Source of the DNA: Ilex aquifolium | Lineage: Eukaryota > Streptophyta > Magnoliopsida > Aquifoliales > Aquifoliaceae | Assembly: GCA_951799425.1 (NCBI GenBank) | Contig: OX637391.1 | Location: 20,198,551 to 20,262,550 of the forward strand | Length of the DNA stretch: 64,000 nucleotides | Direction of reading: 5' to 3' | Part shown: one piece after another, positions 10,746-20,926 of the stretch | Layout: every line of letters begins with the position of its first letter | Numbering within the stretch: the stretch's first letter is position 1 | The notes under the pieces: model-generated | Database searches by the model: none | What the model was told of the DNA's origin: nothing | What the model saw: only the letters and a program-made list of their open reading frames with translations | Made by a program: the position numbers and the translations under genes

Positions 10746-11748
10746 CTACTGGTAGTACTTCTTTAAGTATTCTGCATTCCATGGATGAGCTAGGATCTTT
10801 CCTTCAAGGTTCTTGATTCTGTAGGTTCCTGGCCTTACTACCTCTGTGATGGTATAGGGACTCTCCCAGTTGGGTCCTAGTTTTCCTTCCCGGGGGTCTT
10901 TGATAGACAAGATGACCTTTTTTAAGACCAGGTCACCGGGTAAGAAGGACCGAGGCTTCACCCTCGAGTTGTAGTACTTGGTCATGCGACCCTTGTATTC
11001 TGCATTCTTGAGCATGGCTATCTCCCTCTCCTCCTCTACCAAGTCGAGGTTGATGCAGAGGCCTTCTTCATTACTGGTAGGGTCATGATGGTGGACCCTA
11101 AGGGAGTGTACCCCGATTTCAACGGGTATCACTGCCTCTGTTCCATAGGCTAGAGAGAAGGGGGTCTCGCCCGTAGGACTTCTTGGTGTGGTGCGATAAA
11201 CCCATAGTACTCCTGGGAGTTCGTCTACCCATTTCCCCTTTGCAGTCTCCAATCTAGCTTTCAGGTTACGAAGTATGGTCTGACCATGACCTCTGCTTGG
11301 CCGTTCGCTTGTGGATGTGCGGGGCTGGAGTGGGGTTGCTTGATCTGGAGGTCTGCACAGAAACCGTTGAGGAGTTTGTTGTCGAACTGCTTGGCGTTGT
11401 CGTTTACGATGGCATGTGGTATCACAAATCGACAGACTAGACTCTTCCATGTGAAGTCTTTTATCTTCTTGTCTGTGATTCTGGCCAAGGCTTCGGCCTC
11501 TGCCCACTTAGTGAAGTAGTCGATGGCTATGACTACAAACTTGCACTGGCCTCTACTCACAGGGAGGGGACCTAGGATGTCGATTCCCCACATGGAGAAG
11601 GGTCATGGGCTCTGGATGGCAGTGAGCTCTTCAGGTGGTTGTCTGAGAACAGTTGCAAAACGCTGACACTTATCACATCGCCTGACGAAGTCTTTGGCGT
11701 CTCAGATCATAGTAGGCCAATAATATCCCTGTCTAACTACTTTATGGG
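10746..11748 (-). pseudogene. Integrase of Tat-A, frameshifted
   Basis: Minus-strand frames show the core GIDILGPLPVSRGQCKF (first Asp), IVNDNAKQFDN (second Asp) and HPQANGQAE (Glu), so the catalytic triad is still readable. A frameshift near 11275 moves the reading into the C-terminal half (WVDELPGVLWVYRTTPRSPT, GKLGPNWESPYTI, ending WNAEYLKKYYQ). A stop also lies just before the first Asp region (near 11605). Integrase would join element ends to host DNA; this copy cannot make it in one piece. It is the last pol domain; the antisense gene begins 220 bp further on. Confidence 0.85.
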
Positions 11749-12480
11749 CTAGTGCGCGCCCCCTTGAATGGTTTCCACACACCCCTTCATGGATTTCCCT
11801 AATGGCATAGTCAGCTTCTTCGGGGGTGAGGTAGCGGAGTAGAGGGAAAAATGACTTTTCTTGTAAAGGGTGTTCTGTAGGATGACATACCTGGATGCTC
11901 TCATCCTTAATCTTCTGGCTTCCATTGGGTCGTCTGGGATAGTGCCCTCCTGCAGGTAAGCTCGAATAGGAGTCGTCCAGTTGGATTTTGAGGATGCGCA
12001 GTGGACCTCCTCCTCAGGTTTGGTGGTGCTGGGCTCAAACTGGTGACCTGTTAGTGCCGAACCCATGAGTATATTGGCAGAGAAAAACTTTGCGAGGGCG
12101 TCTGCCATAACATTCTCTTCCCGAGGTATATGGTGGATGTCGAAGTGGGCAAACCTTGTGAGTAGGGCTTGTACCACCAGGAGGTACTCTTGTATCTTTT
12201 CTTCCTTGGCTTCAAAATTTCCCCTCACCTAGTTGACTATGAGTTGAGAGTCACTATAGACTGTGAGGTTGAGTGCTTCCATCTCCAACGCTAACCTTAG
12301 GCCTGATATGAGGGCTTCATATTCTGCTTGATTGTTTGATGTGGTGAAGTGTAAGGAGATAGCATACTTTAGGGGTGTGCCATACGGGCTGATCAGTACT
12401 AGTCCGGCTCCACCCCCTTTGCTAGTGGAGGATCCATCTACGTAAAGCTTCCAGAATGGTGTAGTGGGTGATGGAGGAGA
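11749..12480 (-). pseudogene. Second (archaeal-type) RNase H and linker of Tat-A
   Basis: Minus-strand reading gives LYVDGSSTSKGGGAGLVL, NNQAEYEALISGLRLAL and YSDSQLIVN, the pattern of the additional RNase H found in Tat elements. A stop interrupts it at about 12229. It continues with HHIPREENVMADALAKF and a linker toward integrase. Asp-Gly-Ser, Glu and Asp-Ser positions of the active site can be recognised. Having two RNase H domains in one pol supports the Tat assignment. Confidence 0.82.
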
Positions 12481-12610
12481 ATGTGATGAAGGCTGAGAGG
12501 GCGAAGCCCTAGGGAGGCTGGGAGGTGCCCAGGGCCTAGTAGGTGACGCCCAGGGCCTGGTGGGTGGCGCCCTTGGCTAGGTGGGCGGCGCCCAAGGCTG
12601 CCCAGTCAGC
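12481..12610. repeat. GC-rich spacer with ggcgccc words between the two RNase H domains
   Basis: Near-tandem words ggtgacgcccagggcc, ggtggcgcccttggc and ggcggcgcccaaggc follow each other. The same ggcgcc-based word is over-represented in the LTR and in the antisense gene of this element. Here it lies in the poorly conserved spacer between conserved pol domains. Confidence 0.75.
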
Positions 12611-14339
12611 GAAGCTGCCTCATCCTTCTTCTCGGGGTAGTGGTTTTGCCCTTGGACATTATCTGGACTTGATTTTTGGTTGGTGGAGTCAGTGTGCACT
12701 GAGTAGGTGGGTGTGTGCGCGCCTGGTACCCCCTCTTGGGACTCCTGTAAGGGTGTGGACTCCGCTAAGAAGTCTGCGAGGGCTTGAGCTTTGATGGTGG
12801 CCCTAGGCTGGTACTGTATGTCGAATTCGCTCAATTCCACAGCCCACTTGAGCAACCTGCCGGAGACATCAGGCTTCCCCGAGATTCTTTTAAGTGGCTG
12901 GTCTGTGACCACTACGATAATGTTGCTCTGAAAGTAGTGGCGCATGCGTCTAGCTGTTGTAATGAGTGGAAGGGCCAATTTTTCCAATTACGAGTACCTT
13001 ACCTCTGCTCCTCGGTAGGCTCTGCTTACATAGTAGACGGGCTTCTGGGTGCCCTCATCCTCCCTGATCAGGACATAACTCACAGTAGAAGGTGAAGAAG
13101 AGAGGTAGAGGTACAGTCTCTCTCTTGGTATTGTATGGGAGAGCAGAGGTGGTGTGGAGAGGTAGGCTTTGAGCTTCTGAAAGGGTCCCTCGGCCTCTGG
13201 TCCCCACTGGAATGACCTGCGCAGGATTTTAAAGAAAGGTAGGCATTTATCGGCTGACTTAGAGACAAACCTGTTGAGGGCTGCTACCCTTCCGTTAAGG
13301 CGTTGGACTTCCTTTGTTGAAGCTGGGGACTTCATCTCCATGATGGCTCTGATCTTATCTGGGTTGGCTTCAATGCCCCTCTTGTGGACCATGAAGCCTG
13401 GAAACTTTCCCGAGCTGACGCCAAAGGCGCGTTTTTCGAGATTTAACTTCATTCTGTAAGCTCTCAACACCTCGAAGGTCTCTCGTAGGTGCGTTACATG
13501 ATATGCGACTACTACACTTTTCACTAACATGTCGTCTACATAGACTTCCATCATCTTTCCTATCTGGGCCTCGAACATCTTATTGACAAGGCGCTGATAT
13601 GTGGCTCCAGCGTTCTTAAGTCCGAAAGGCATTACTCTATAACAGTAAGTGCCTCTCGGGGTGATAAACGAGGTCTTCTCCTGATCTGAGGGAAACATGC
13701 TGATCTGATTGTGTACCCGGAGTAGGCGTCCAGAAAACTCAAGAGTTTGTGCCCAGCAGTGGCGTCAATAAGGAGGTCGATATGCAGGAGTGGGTAGCTG
13801 TCTTTGGGACAGGCTTTGTTGAGCTCCGTGAAGTCTACGCAGAGGCGCCACTTCCCATTGGCTTTTGTCACCATCACCACATTAGATAGCCAATCTGGGT
13901 AGGCTACCTCTCTCACAGATCCATTTGTTAGCAGCTTGTCTACCTCCTCTTCCATGGCTTACCCCCTTTCAGAGCTTACACTCCTCAACTTCTGGTGGAC
14001 AGGCTTGTATCCGGGATCAACATTGAGTCGGTGGGAGGCTACTTCAGGGTCGATGCCCTCCAAGTCTTCGTGGGACCAGACGAAGACATCTGTGTTTCGC
14101 CTGAGGAAATCTACCAAGGCGGAAGCCTGCTCCTAGGAGAGTGAGGAGCCTATGTAGACCTTCCTCTCTGGAAGGTGGTCGTTGACCACAACGGGCTGAA
14201 GTTCTTCTGCTGGTTCACCCCTTTCCAAGGTACTGTCTTCCCTGGGGTCATTCACTTCGACTTGGAGAGTCTCGTGTAGTCTCCTAGCCCTCATTGAGGC
14301 CACATAATACTCTCTGGCTGAGACCTGATCTCCTCTTAT
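12577..14339 (-). pseudogene. Reverse transcriptase and RNase H of Tat-A, with stops and frameshifts
   Basis: RT is readable as WLSNVVMVTKANGKWRLCVD, then after a frameshift near 13695 as MPFGLKNAGATYQRLVNKMF and YVDDMLVKS, the catalytic YVDD. RNase H follows (KPVYYVSRAYRGAEVRYS, a stop near 12988, then TDQPLKRISGKPDVSGRLLKW and ADFLAEST). Upstream, toward protease, stops interrupt the connecting stretch near 13956, 14133 and 14340. The RT would copy element RNA into DNA. Several independent lesions mean the copy is old or unselected. Confidence 0.85.
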
Positions 14340-15158
14340 CTACCCAATCCCACAGGAGGTTGGGAAACGGAGGAGAATGTGGTAGGTCGATGGTACTGCC
14401 CTTAGGGCATTAAGGGCATGGCGTCCAAGATTTATATTATAAACAGAAGGGCAATCTAGTACAAGAAAATTTACCATAATGGTAGAGCTCCTTGGCGCAG
14501 TTCCTGCTGTGACAGGCAGGGTGATAGATCCCAAGGGATGGACTCTCTCTCCTGAGAAGCCGACCAAGGGAGTCCTGACTAGTTGTAGTCGCTCTCTGCT
14601 GAGGTGAAGGCTGTCGTAGGCTGTGGCGAATAGGATGTCAGCTGAGCTACCGCTGTCGACTAGGACTCTCCTAACCTGGTAGTTGGCCACCATCAAGGTC
14701 AAAACTAAGGGGTCATCATGTGGAGCATGGACCCCTTCGAGGTCTCTGTCTGAGAAAGTGATGACCTCCTCTTCCCCATGTCGGGGTGTCTTCATTGGGC
14801 GAGAGTCATGTGACTCTACCTGTCTCGTTTTCCTGGCGTGCGCCTTCCTGGCGGAGTTGGAGTCACCTCCTCCTCCCAACCCTCCTGCAATGGTTTGGAT
14901 CTCACCAAGAGGCTGCTGGCGTTCGCGGTCTTCATGTGGTGGGGCTGGTCCTCGACCAACAACATACTGCCTCAGATGGCCCCGCTGGATAAGCTCCTCA
15001 ATCTGCTTCTTTAGCTGGAAGCAGTCTTCTGTATCATGGCCATGGTCGCGGTGGAAGCGATAGTACTTGCTGGGATTTCTGCGCTTGGGGTCAGATTTCA
15101 TCTTCCCGGGCCAACGAATTGTAGGGTCATCCTGTATCTGGAGCAGAATGTGCTCCAC
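14340..15158 (-). pseudogene. Gag zinc-finger region and aspartic protease of Tat-A
   Basis: The frame carries YYRFHRDHGHDTEDC, a Tat-type His/Cys-rich knuckle whose first Cys position is Tyr here, then QLKKQIEELIQRG. Further on comes the protease DSGSSADILF with its catalytic Asp-Ser-Gly and the flap-like LLGR counterpart NLGRHALNALRAV. The stop at 14340 truncates it before RT. In intact relatives this is continuous with gag and pol. Confidence 0.82.
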
Positions 15159-15182
15159 CGAGGCATTGAGTGGGGTAAAAGG

Positions 15183-16430
15183 TTATCGGTCTCTCGGAGG
15201 CAGTGATCCGAGACGGTCTTTCACGGAGACTCTCTCGGCTTTCCTCCTCTTGTTCTCGGTCTCTCTCCTGTCTTCGCGGGTTTCCTTCCTCTTCTCCTCT
15301 TTTCGGGAGGACTCACCTCGGCAAACCTTGGTGATGTCCTCAGCATTCATGTATTTCTGTGCCCTGGACAGCAGCTCGGGCATGCTGGAGGGCGGCTTTT
15401 TGAGTATGGAGAACATGAAACTGGAGGAGCGGAGTCCGGCGATAAAGGCGGCTAACGCTACCTTGTCATCTGGTTCGTCAACTTGGAGGACCTCCTCGTT
15501 GAAGCGGGCAAGGTAGCCTGTGAGGCTTTCATCCCTATCCTTCTTGATGATGAGCATGTGGGTCACTGGTTTCTGATGGCGACATCCCCCAATGAAGTGG
15601 GAGACGAAGGACCTGCTCAGCTCTACAAAAGAGTGGATGGAGGAAGGCTTGATCTTGGAGAACCACTGGCGGGCAGACCCCTTCAAGGTGGTAGGGAAAG
15701 CTCTGTACATAATCTCCTCAGGCACGTTGTGGAGTTGCATGAGGGATTTGTACGTGTCGAGGTGGTCCAGGGGGTCCTTGGTGCCGTCGAAGATCTCGAT
15801 ATTGGGCATCTTGAACTTCGGAGGCAGAGGATAATTGACAATATCAGCGGTAAAAGGTATATCAGTACGTCTTACCAGGTAGTCTACGGCCTCAGGCGCC
15901 TGTGCCTTGATGGCGTTGAGAGCATCACCGAGCTGGTTCTGTACCTCTCTAATCTTCTCGTCCCACTGGTTGGGGACATCTTCAGTCGGATGATGGTACT
16001 GGCTTTGATGGTCACCGTATTGACTCTCACCGTCTTCGTCCTCCTGCACAGGTACGTGTGAGAGAGTAGGAACACGCGAGCTTCCTGCGCGTTGAGGAGG
16101 GACTGCTGGGCGAGGGGTGCCCTGTGGCCTTGGGGCGTGTTAGCGAAGGACCCCCTGATGAGGGGCTGCCTGCTCCTCTACTGTTGGAGGGAGTGGTGCT
16201 CCTCCTGCAGGGTGAGAGGCGACGCCCCCTTGGGTGAGCATTAGCTGGATGATCTGCTGGTTTTGTTTCACCAACAGCTGCATGGTCTGCAAGAGCTGTT
16301 GCTGTTGTCCAACGGCTGGAGTTGTCGTGGCAGAGGGTTCCGAAGGTGCGAGGGGAGGCGGACCCTCCTCACAGTGAGCGGGGTTGTTGTCCCCTGGTTG
16401 TTGAGACCTCGACCTTGTAGTAATTGCCAT
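15183..16430 (-). pseudogene. gag of Tat-A, with internal stops
   Basis: It starts with ATG at 16430 (MAITTRSRSQQ), 38 bp inside the PBS. A stop at 16140 precedes the capsid part, which reads openly to 15183. That part carries the retrotransposon gag domain (IEIFDGTKDPLDHLDTYKSL, LKGSARQWFSKI, FVSHFIGG) and a Lys/Arg/Glu-rich C-terminus (SSRKEEKRKETREDRRETE). The stop at 15183 cuts it from the zinc-finger/protease frame. Gag is the structural protein of the particle. Confidence 0.85.
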
Positions 16431-16467
16431 GGATCAAAAGAGTAAGAAGGTAGTAGAAACTTAGTCG

Positions 16468-16487
16468 TTCCCACAGACGGCGTCAAA
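16468..16487 (-). other. Primer-binding site of Tat-A
   Basis: On the minus strand it reads tttgacgccgtctgtgggaa, two bases inside the 5' LTR end. Tat-C has the undamaged form tttggcgccgtctgtgggaa. I do not assign the tRNA. Confidence 0.78.
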
Positions 16488-16488
16488 C

Positions 16489-17509
16489 TGATGATGGACA
16501 AAATTGTCTTGTGCAAAATCAACAGTTAAGAAGGTATTAGGGTGTACTTAATAAGCAATAAACAATCAATCAATGGAAATCAAGGAATTAAAACTGTAAA
16601 CAGAGAATCAACACAGGGATTTATAGTGGTTCGGTCTCGGATGACCTACTCCACTTTTGGGAATGGCAGCGGTGGCCTGGTGTTCTTTATTGATGAATAA
16701 GAGTCATCGGAGGGATGTTCTCCGGGAGAATTACAGTGCTTTAGGAGAGAGGGAGAGAGGGAGAGAGAGATAACAATGTGTGTAGTAAGTGTGTGGGATC
16801 TTGGAGGCGTGCTCTTATTCCTGAGAGGGCTTACATTATATAGCTAGGGTAAGGCGGTGACGTGAGGAAGAGGTCTTCCACTATTTTGGTAAGTACAATC
16901 TCAGTAGGAATGAACTTCTTTGGCAAGCACAGTTAAGGTAGGAGTGGATCTCCGTATCCCGTCATTCTTTCCCTCGTGCTCCTATTCAGTCGGAGAAGAA
17001 TCTTGATTGGATTGGACTTGATGTTGAGCTTGGACTTTGAGTTGGAATGGGCTGAACTTCGTATCGGTGTACCAAGGCAAGAGGAATATAGAGAAATAGG
17101 CGCCCAAGGGACCAGGTCCAAGTGATCAGGTCCAAGTGACCTGCCCAGCGGTGCCTAAGTGCAGCCATGCATGGCGCCCATGCCCTTTGGGCGTTTGCCT
17201 TGCTTTGGTGTTGACCTCTTGGTGTTTTCTTGGATCATCATAGGAGGCGGAGACTGAGGAAAAAAGGGAGCTCGTCTGGGCGGTGCCCAATGGATGGCAC
17301 CTAGTGGGCGGCGCCCAAGTGATGGGTGACCTCCTTGTTGGCGCCCCTTGGTCTCCCTTGGCCATTTGGCTTCCTTCTGGACTCCTTTTGGATGGATTGA
17401 CCCGACTGAATGGGTCTTAGCGACTTGGGCTTCTTCTTGAGTTTTTAATGTTTGGGTCTTTCTTGATTTATTTTTATCGGGCTTGGCCCAGTCAAATTTG
17501 GGCTCGTCA
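16489..17509 (-). mobile_element. 5' LTR of Tat-A
   Basis: The LTR is 1021 bp. On the minus strand it starts tgacgagcccaaatttg (17509) and ends catcatca (16489). The TATA box gctatataatg is at 16835-16845 and the ggcgcc-rich U3 at about 17098-17345. It has fewer 14-bp aggtccaagtgatc copies than the 3' LTR. Confidence 0.9.
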
Positions 17510-17510
17510 C

Positions 17511-18985
17511 CTTTTATACTCACCACATTAGTAACTAAGTTCACCTCATGCTATATACACAGAGGCAGAGGCAGAAAATCGTATTAGGATAGACACAAAT
17601 GTTTTAAAAAATAATTTTTTTTTCTTACAATCGATGGAAATAGGATAATAATTTATATTTAATTACATCCTACTTAATACTTGAAAGTTCTTTAAACCCA
17701 ATACACTAAAAATTGGGAAGCCTAGTATATACAAACACCAACAATAAAAAAAAGACAAATTATGTCATTTTACAAAATATAGACTAATTAAAATCATTTA
17801 TAATTGACTCCGCTGAATTCTCGTACTTTGAAACCATTATATAACAATTTTATTTTCGGTATTTATCATTCATTCGATTATGCAGTTCAATATGCATTTT
17901 ATAATGTCTACCATAATTAGCCAAATAAATGTCAAAATCAAAAGTAAACTAGCTAATATGTATATCATATTTTTTCTTGTCTTAGAAAGTATAAAATGAT
18001 TATAGTATATTCAAATTTTATCTAGATGAGTACATATATGTTCAAAATGTGTTAGAAAAATCATATTCATTTGATATAATTGTACACTAATTGATATGCC
18101 AAAAAAATAGGGTGGGCATAGTTAAAAATATTAAAAAAATACTTAAAATACATATAGGTAATATCAAGAAAAAAAAATTGATGGTGGGCTGGCTCCGCCT
18201 AACACCTCATTAATAGTTAAGTTCACTCATTCTATGTACACCACTTTAATGAAAGAAGACATCGTAAGAAAAAAATAATGAAAGAAAATAATTAGTTTGA
18301 ATGCATAAATATATTTACAAAACAAGAAAAAAAAAAATAAAGCAAAACTGAAATAAGAAAAAAACAACCAAAAACAAAAACAAGTAAAAAAAATCAAACA
18401 TGCTGAAACAAGAAAAAAAAAAGAACGAAGCAAGAAAAAAAAAAGAGAGAAGCTGATCGAAACAAGTAAAAAGAAAAGAACGAAACTAGGAAAAAAACAG
18501 AAAGAAAGAAGCAAATCGAAACAAGAAGGAAAAAAAACCAAACAAAGATTAAAGGAACAAGTAAAACTACAAGACGCAAAAAAACATCAAGCACATACAC
18601 AAAATCGAACAAGAAAAAAAATAACAAACATAGATACAAAACCTTAACAAGATAATAAAGAACAAATAATTGAAAAACATACATATATATATACATACAT
18701 ATAAATTCTAAATAAAAATTTATTAAACTTGACAGATATATCAAAATATACCGAAAATAATGACAATCCATATAACAAACATGAAATCAAATATAGAATT
18801 AAATTGAAAAGTAATACTAACTTGTATCTTACTGAAAAATGCATATTAAAAAACTATTTTTATGAGTGCACGAGATGAGATATATAATGAAACCTTAATT
18901 ATAACAAAAAATAAAGTGAGTTTATTTATTAAAAAGGTGTGTATGTAGGATGAGGTGAGTTTAGTTACTAATGAGATGAGTATAG
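17511..18985. repeat. Inverted-repeat-bounded segment, possible DNA transposon or MITE remnant
   Basis: The left end (17511-17560, with attagtaactaag and tcacctcat) is an imperfect inverted match to 18938-18985 (with atgaggtgag and tagttactaat). A third copy at about 18205-18245 lies in the left-end orientation, so two units may overlap. No transposase is visible. Terminal bases and target duplications are not clear, so the exact limits are uncertain. Confidence 0.4.
18290..18680. repeat. A-rich low-complexity tract (aacaagaaaaaa-like repeats)
   Basis: Irregular 18-25-bp repeats of the form acaagaaaaaa and gaaacaag run for nearly 400 bp, almost free of T on the plus strand. Long minus-strand frames here translate to Phe/Leu runs and are composition artefacts. 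Confidence 0.85.
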
Positions 18986-19513
18986 AAGGGGTGAATTTCG
19001 TAATTTGATAATGAGAAATTAAATGAAGTGGGAATGAAATTTTGTGGGGGTGAGAAAACCCCACCCTTTAAGTTCATGTTATTTCAATTTTCCATTGTAT
19101 AACCTTGTATTTAGGAAAATACTATTTTGACTCCAAAAGTTAACATTATTTTTTGATTTCATCGATCACAAATATTGAATATGTAATGTGTTCAAATAAA
19201 TACTGAGATTCATAGTTAAATCAATTATCGTGATTGATGGAGTCAGCATTAGGTATAACGGTTACACCATATCAGCAATATTGATGTGATGTAATTATTC
19301 AATAAAAAAATTACAAAATAGATAAAATAGAGCCCATTTTCTATCATTGATGTGATTATATATTGAGCAATGTTAATGAACTTAAAAATTGATTTGATTA
19401 ATCACTGTCATTGATTTAATTGTGGGCTCTAATATTTATTGAGACTCATTATCTATTCAATAATTGTGATTGATCAAGTTAGCAAAACAAGTCAATTTTT
19501 TAAGTATAAGAAA

Positions 19514-20287
19514 TGATGGTGTATTTCTACTGAAAACGAACTATGGGTCTAGATATGGATATGCGTGAGACTAAATGTGGTGTCTGAGCTACAAGGCTCG
19601 TGCCAAACAATACCAGTTGATGCTTAGGGGAATAGAGGAAAGGGAGATAACACAATAGAATTACAGTGGTTCACTGGCCTGTGAGCTCGGCTAGTCCACT
19701 CTGCAATGGAGTCTCTTGCTCCTCTTTTCTTATTGATTGCATTGAGCATGTTACAGCGTAATGAGGAGGGAAATTAGGGTTCATCGTGGCTCTATCGCCT
19801 ATATCCCTCTTGATGGAAGCTTACCCCCCTTTTATAGCCTCTTGCTTATCTCTAATCCGATTTTACTTCCTACAATGAAGGGATCTTCCCCCATCTCTTC
19901 CTCCAATCCCGGAGTTACCTAAACTCTATATGGCTGGCTTTAACGGTCTATATCCCGAGATCTTTGCCTTCTACCATGGGATCCTCCTTAATATTTGGAG
20001 AGGATCTTGGTTGGTTAAGGGTTTTATGCCTTGGTTCCAGCTTGGCTTCTACTTCGGAGGTGTCCGCTATCATCCTGCTGTCTCCTCATCTTTTCCCCTA
20101 TTATCTTGCTTCGGGGAGCTCCAATACTGGCTGGACGAGCTCTGACTATGGCTTGGACGAGCTATGCTTGTCTTATCCGATCTCACGAGCTAAGCTCTGG
20201 TTGGTAGAGCTCTGCATACCTTACCTGAGCTCCCGAGCTGAGCTCATTTCCCGAGCTCATGTTTGGGGTTTATTTTAGGTATCATCA
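19514..20287 (-). mobile_element. 3' LTR of Tat-B
   Basis: On the minus strand it starts tgatgatacc at 20287 and ends caccatca at 19514. The minus-strand TATA box ggctataaaa is at 19830-19839. Upstream of it, 20116-20262 holds six gagctc palindromes (20116, 20137, 20207, 20227, 20240, 20253) and several half-copies. Confidence 0.93.
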
Positions 20288-20304
20288 GTTGCCCCCCAGC
20301 CCTT
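20288..20304 (-). other. Polypurine tract of Tat-B
   Basis: The minus strand reads aagggctggggggcaac directly beside the 3' LTR. It matches the position and core (ggggggca) of the Tat-A tract. Confidence 0.75.
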
Positions 20305-20926
20305 GGTTCAAGCGAGCTTGAGCAGGGGCTGAGCTGTTTCTCAAACCGAGCTAGATCTGCACGTGGCTGATCCTGACTTGCACGTGATTGGAGTCTTTTG
20401 GCGGTTTGTAGCAATCATGGCCTTCCTCGATTCCCGCGCATGTTTCAGCCCACGTCTCTTAGGCTCTAAATACCCAAACGGCTATCTGAACCGTCTTTTC
20501 CATTGTTCATCTTCTTTCGTTTTGATTTCCGATTCTCTAGCTTGAAGCTTTCTAATTCTTGCCCAAAACTGAGTCCCTTGTGTTTGATTTGAGGACCCGC
20601 GGTGCTTCTTTCCCCCAATTTCGCCCTGGACTGTTGCTCGTTTTCCTTTTCTATCTAGGTATGCTTTCCTTGTTCCCTTTTCAACTTTTCTCGTTCTGGG
20701 TCCTTTGAGTTCGAGGTGGCTGTTGCGTTTCTGGGCCCATAGGTTCTTCTACTTCTGGTCTCGCGACTGTTTCTTGTCTCCTCTTCCCCATTTTGTGGAT
20801 TGGAGTTCTATTGTGCACATACTCGCTGTTGGGAGTTATTGTGCTGACCCTAGGGTTATTAGAGAGTGTTTGTATGGTATTCCTCCTCTTTATCGTTCCT
20901 TTGATCTTCCTTTTTCCTGTCCGAAC

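Larger units (their letters stand above)
6586..17509 (-). mobile_element. Tat-type Ty3/gypsy element A (minus strand, degraded)
   Basis: Two near-identical LTRs (6586-7567 and 16489-17509) enclose, on the minus strand, PBS, gag, protease, RT, RNase H, a second RNase H and integrase, then a polypurine tract beside the left LTR. The second RNase H and the antisense gene between pol and the 3' LTR are hallmarks of the Tat lineage. Coding regions carry several stops and frameshifts. The left LTR lacks about 95 bp of its U5 end, so no target duplication can be read. Length is about 10.9 kb. Confidence 0.88.
17510..19513. other. Host intergenic DNA left of the Tat-B insertion
   Basis: No gene is supported. 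The tract is very AT-rich. It contains a set of inverted and direct copies of a roughly 45-bp sequence (17511, 18200, 18985) and a long A-rich purine tract (18290-18680). It was originally continuous with the UGT locus at 35005, because Tat-B has a perfect target duplication at 19509-19513 and 35005-35009. Confidence 0.7.

Noticed and set aside
18227-18844. Long minus-strand frames rich in Phe, Leu and Ser
   Set aside because: They are the complement of the A-rich repeat tract and have no domain or plausible start.
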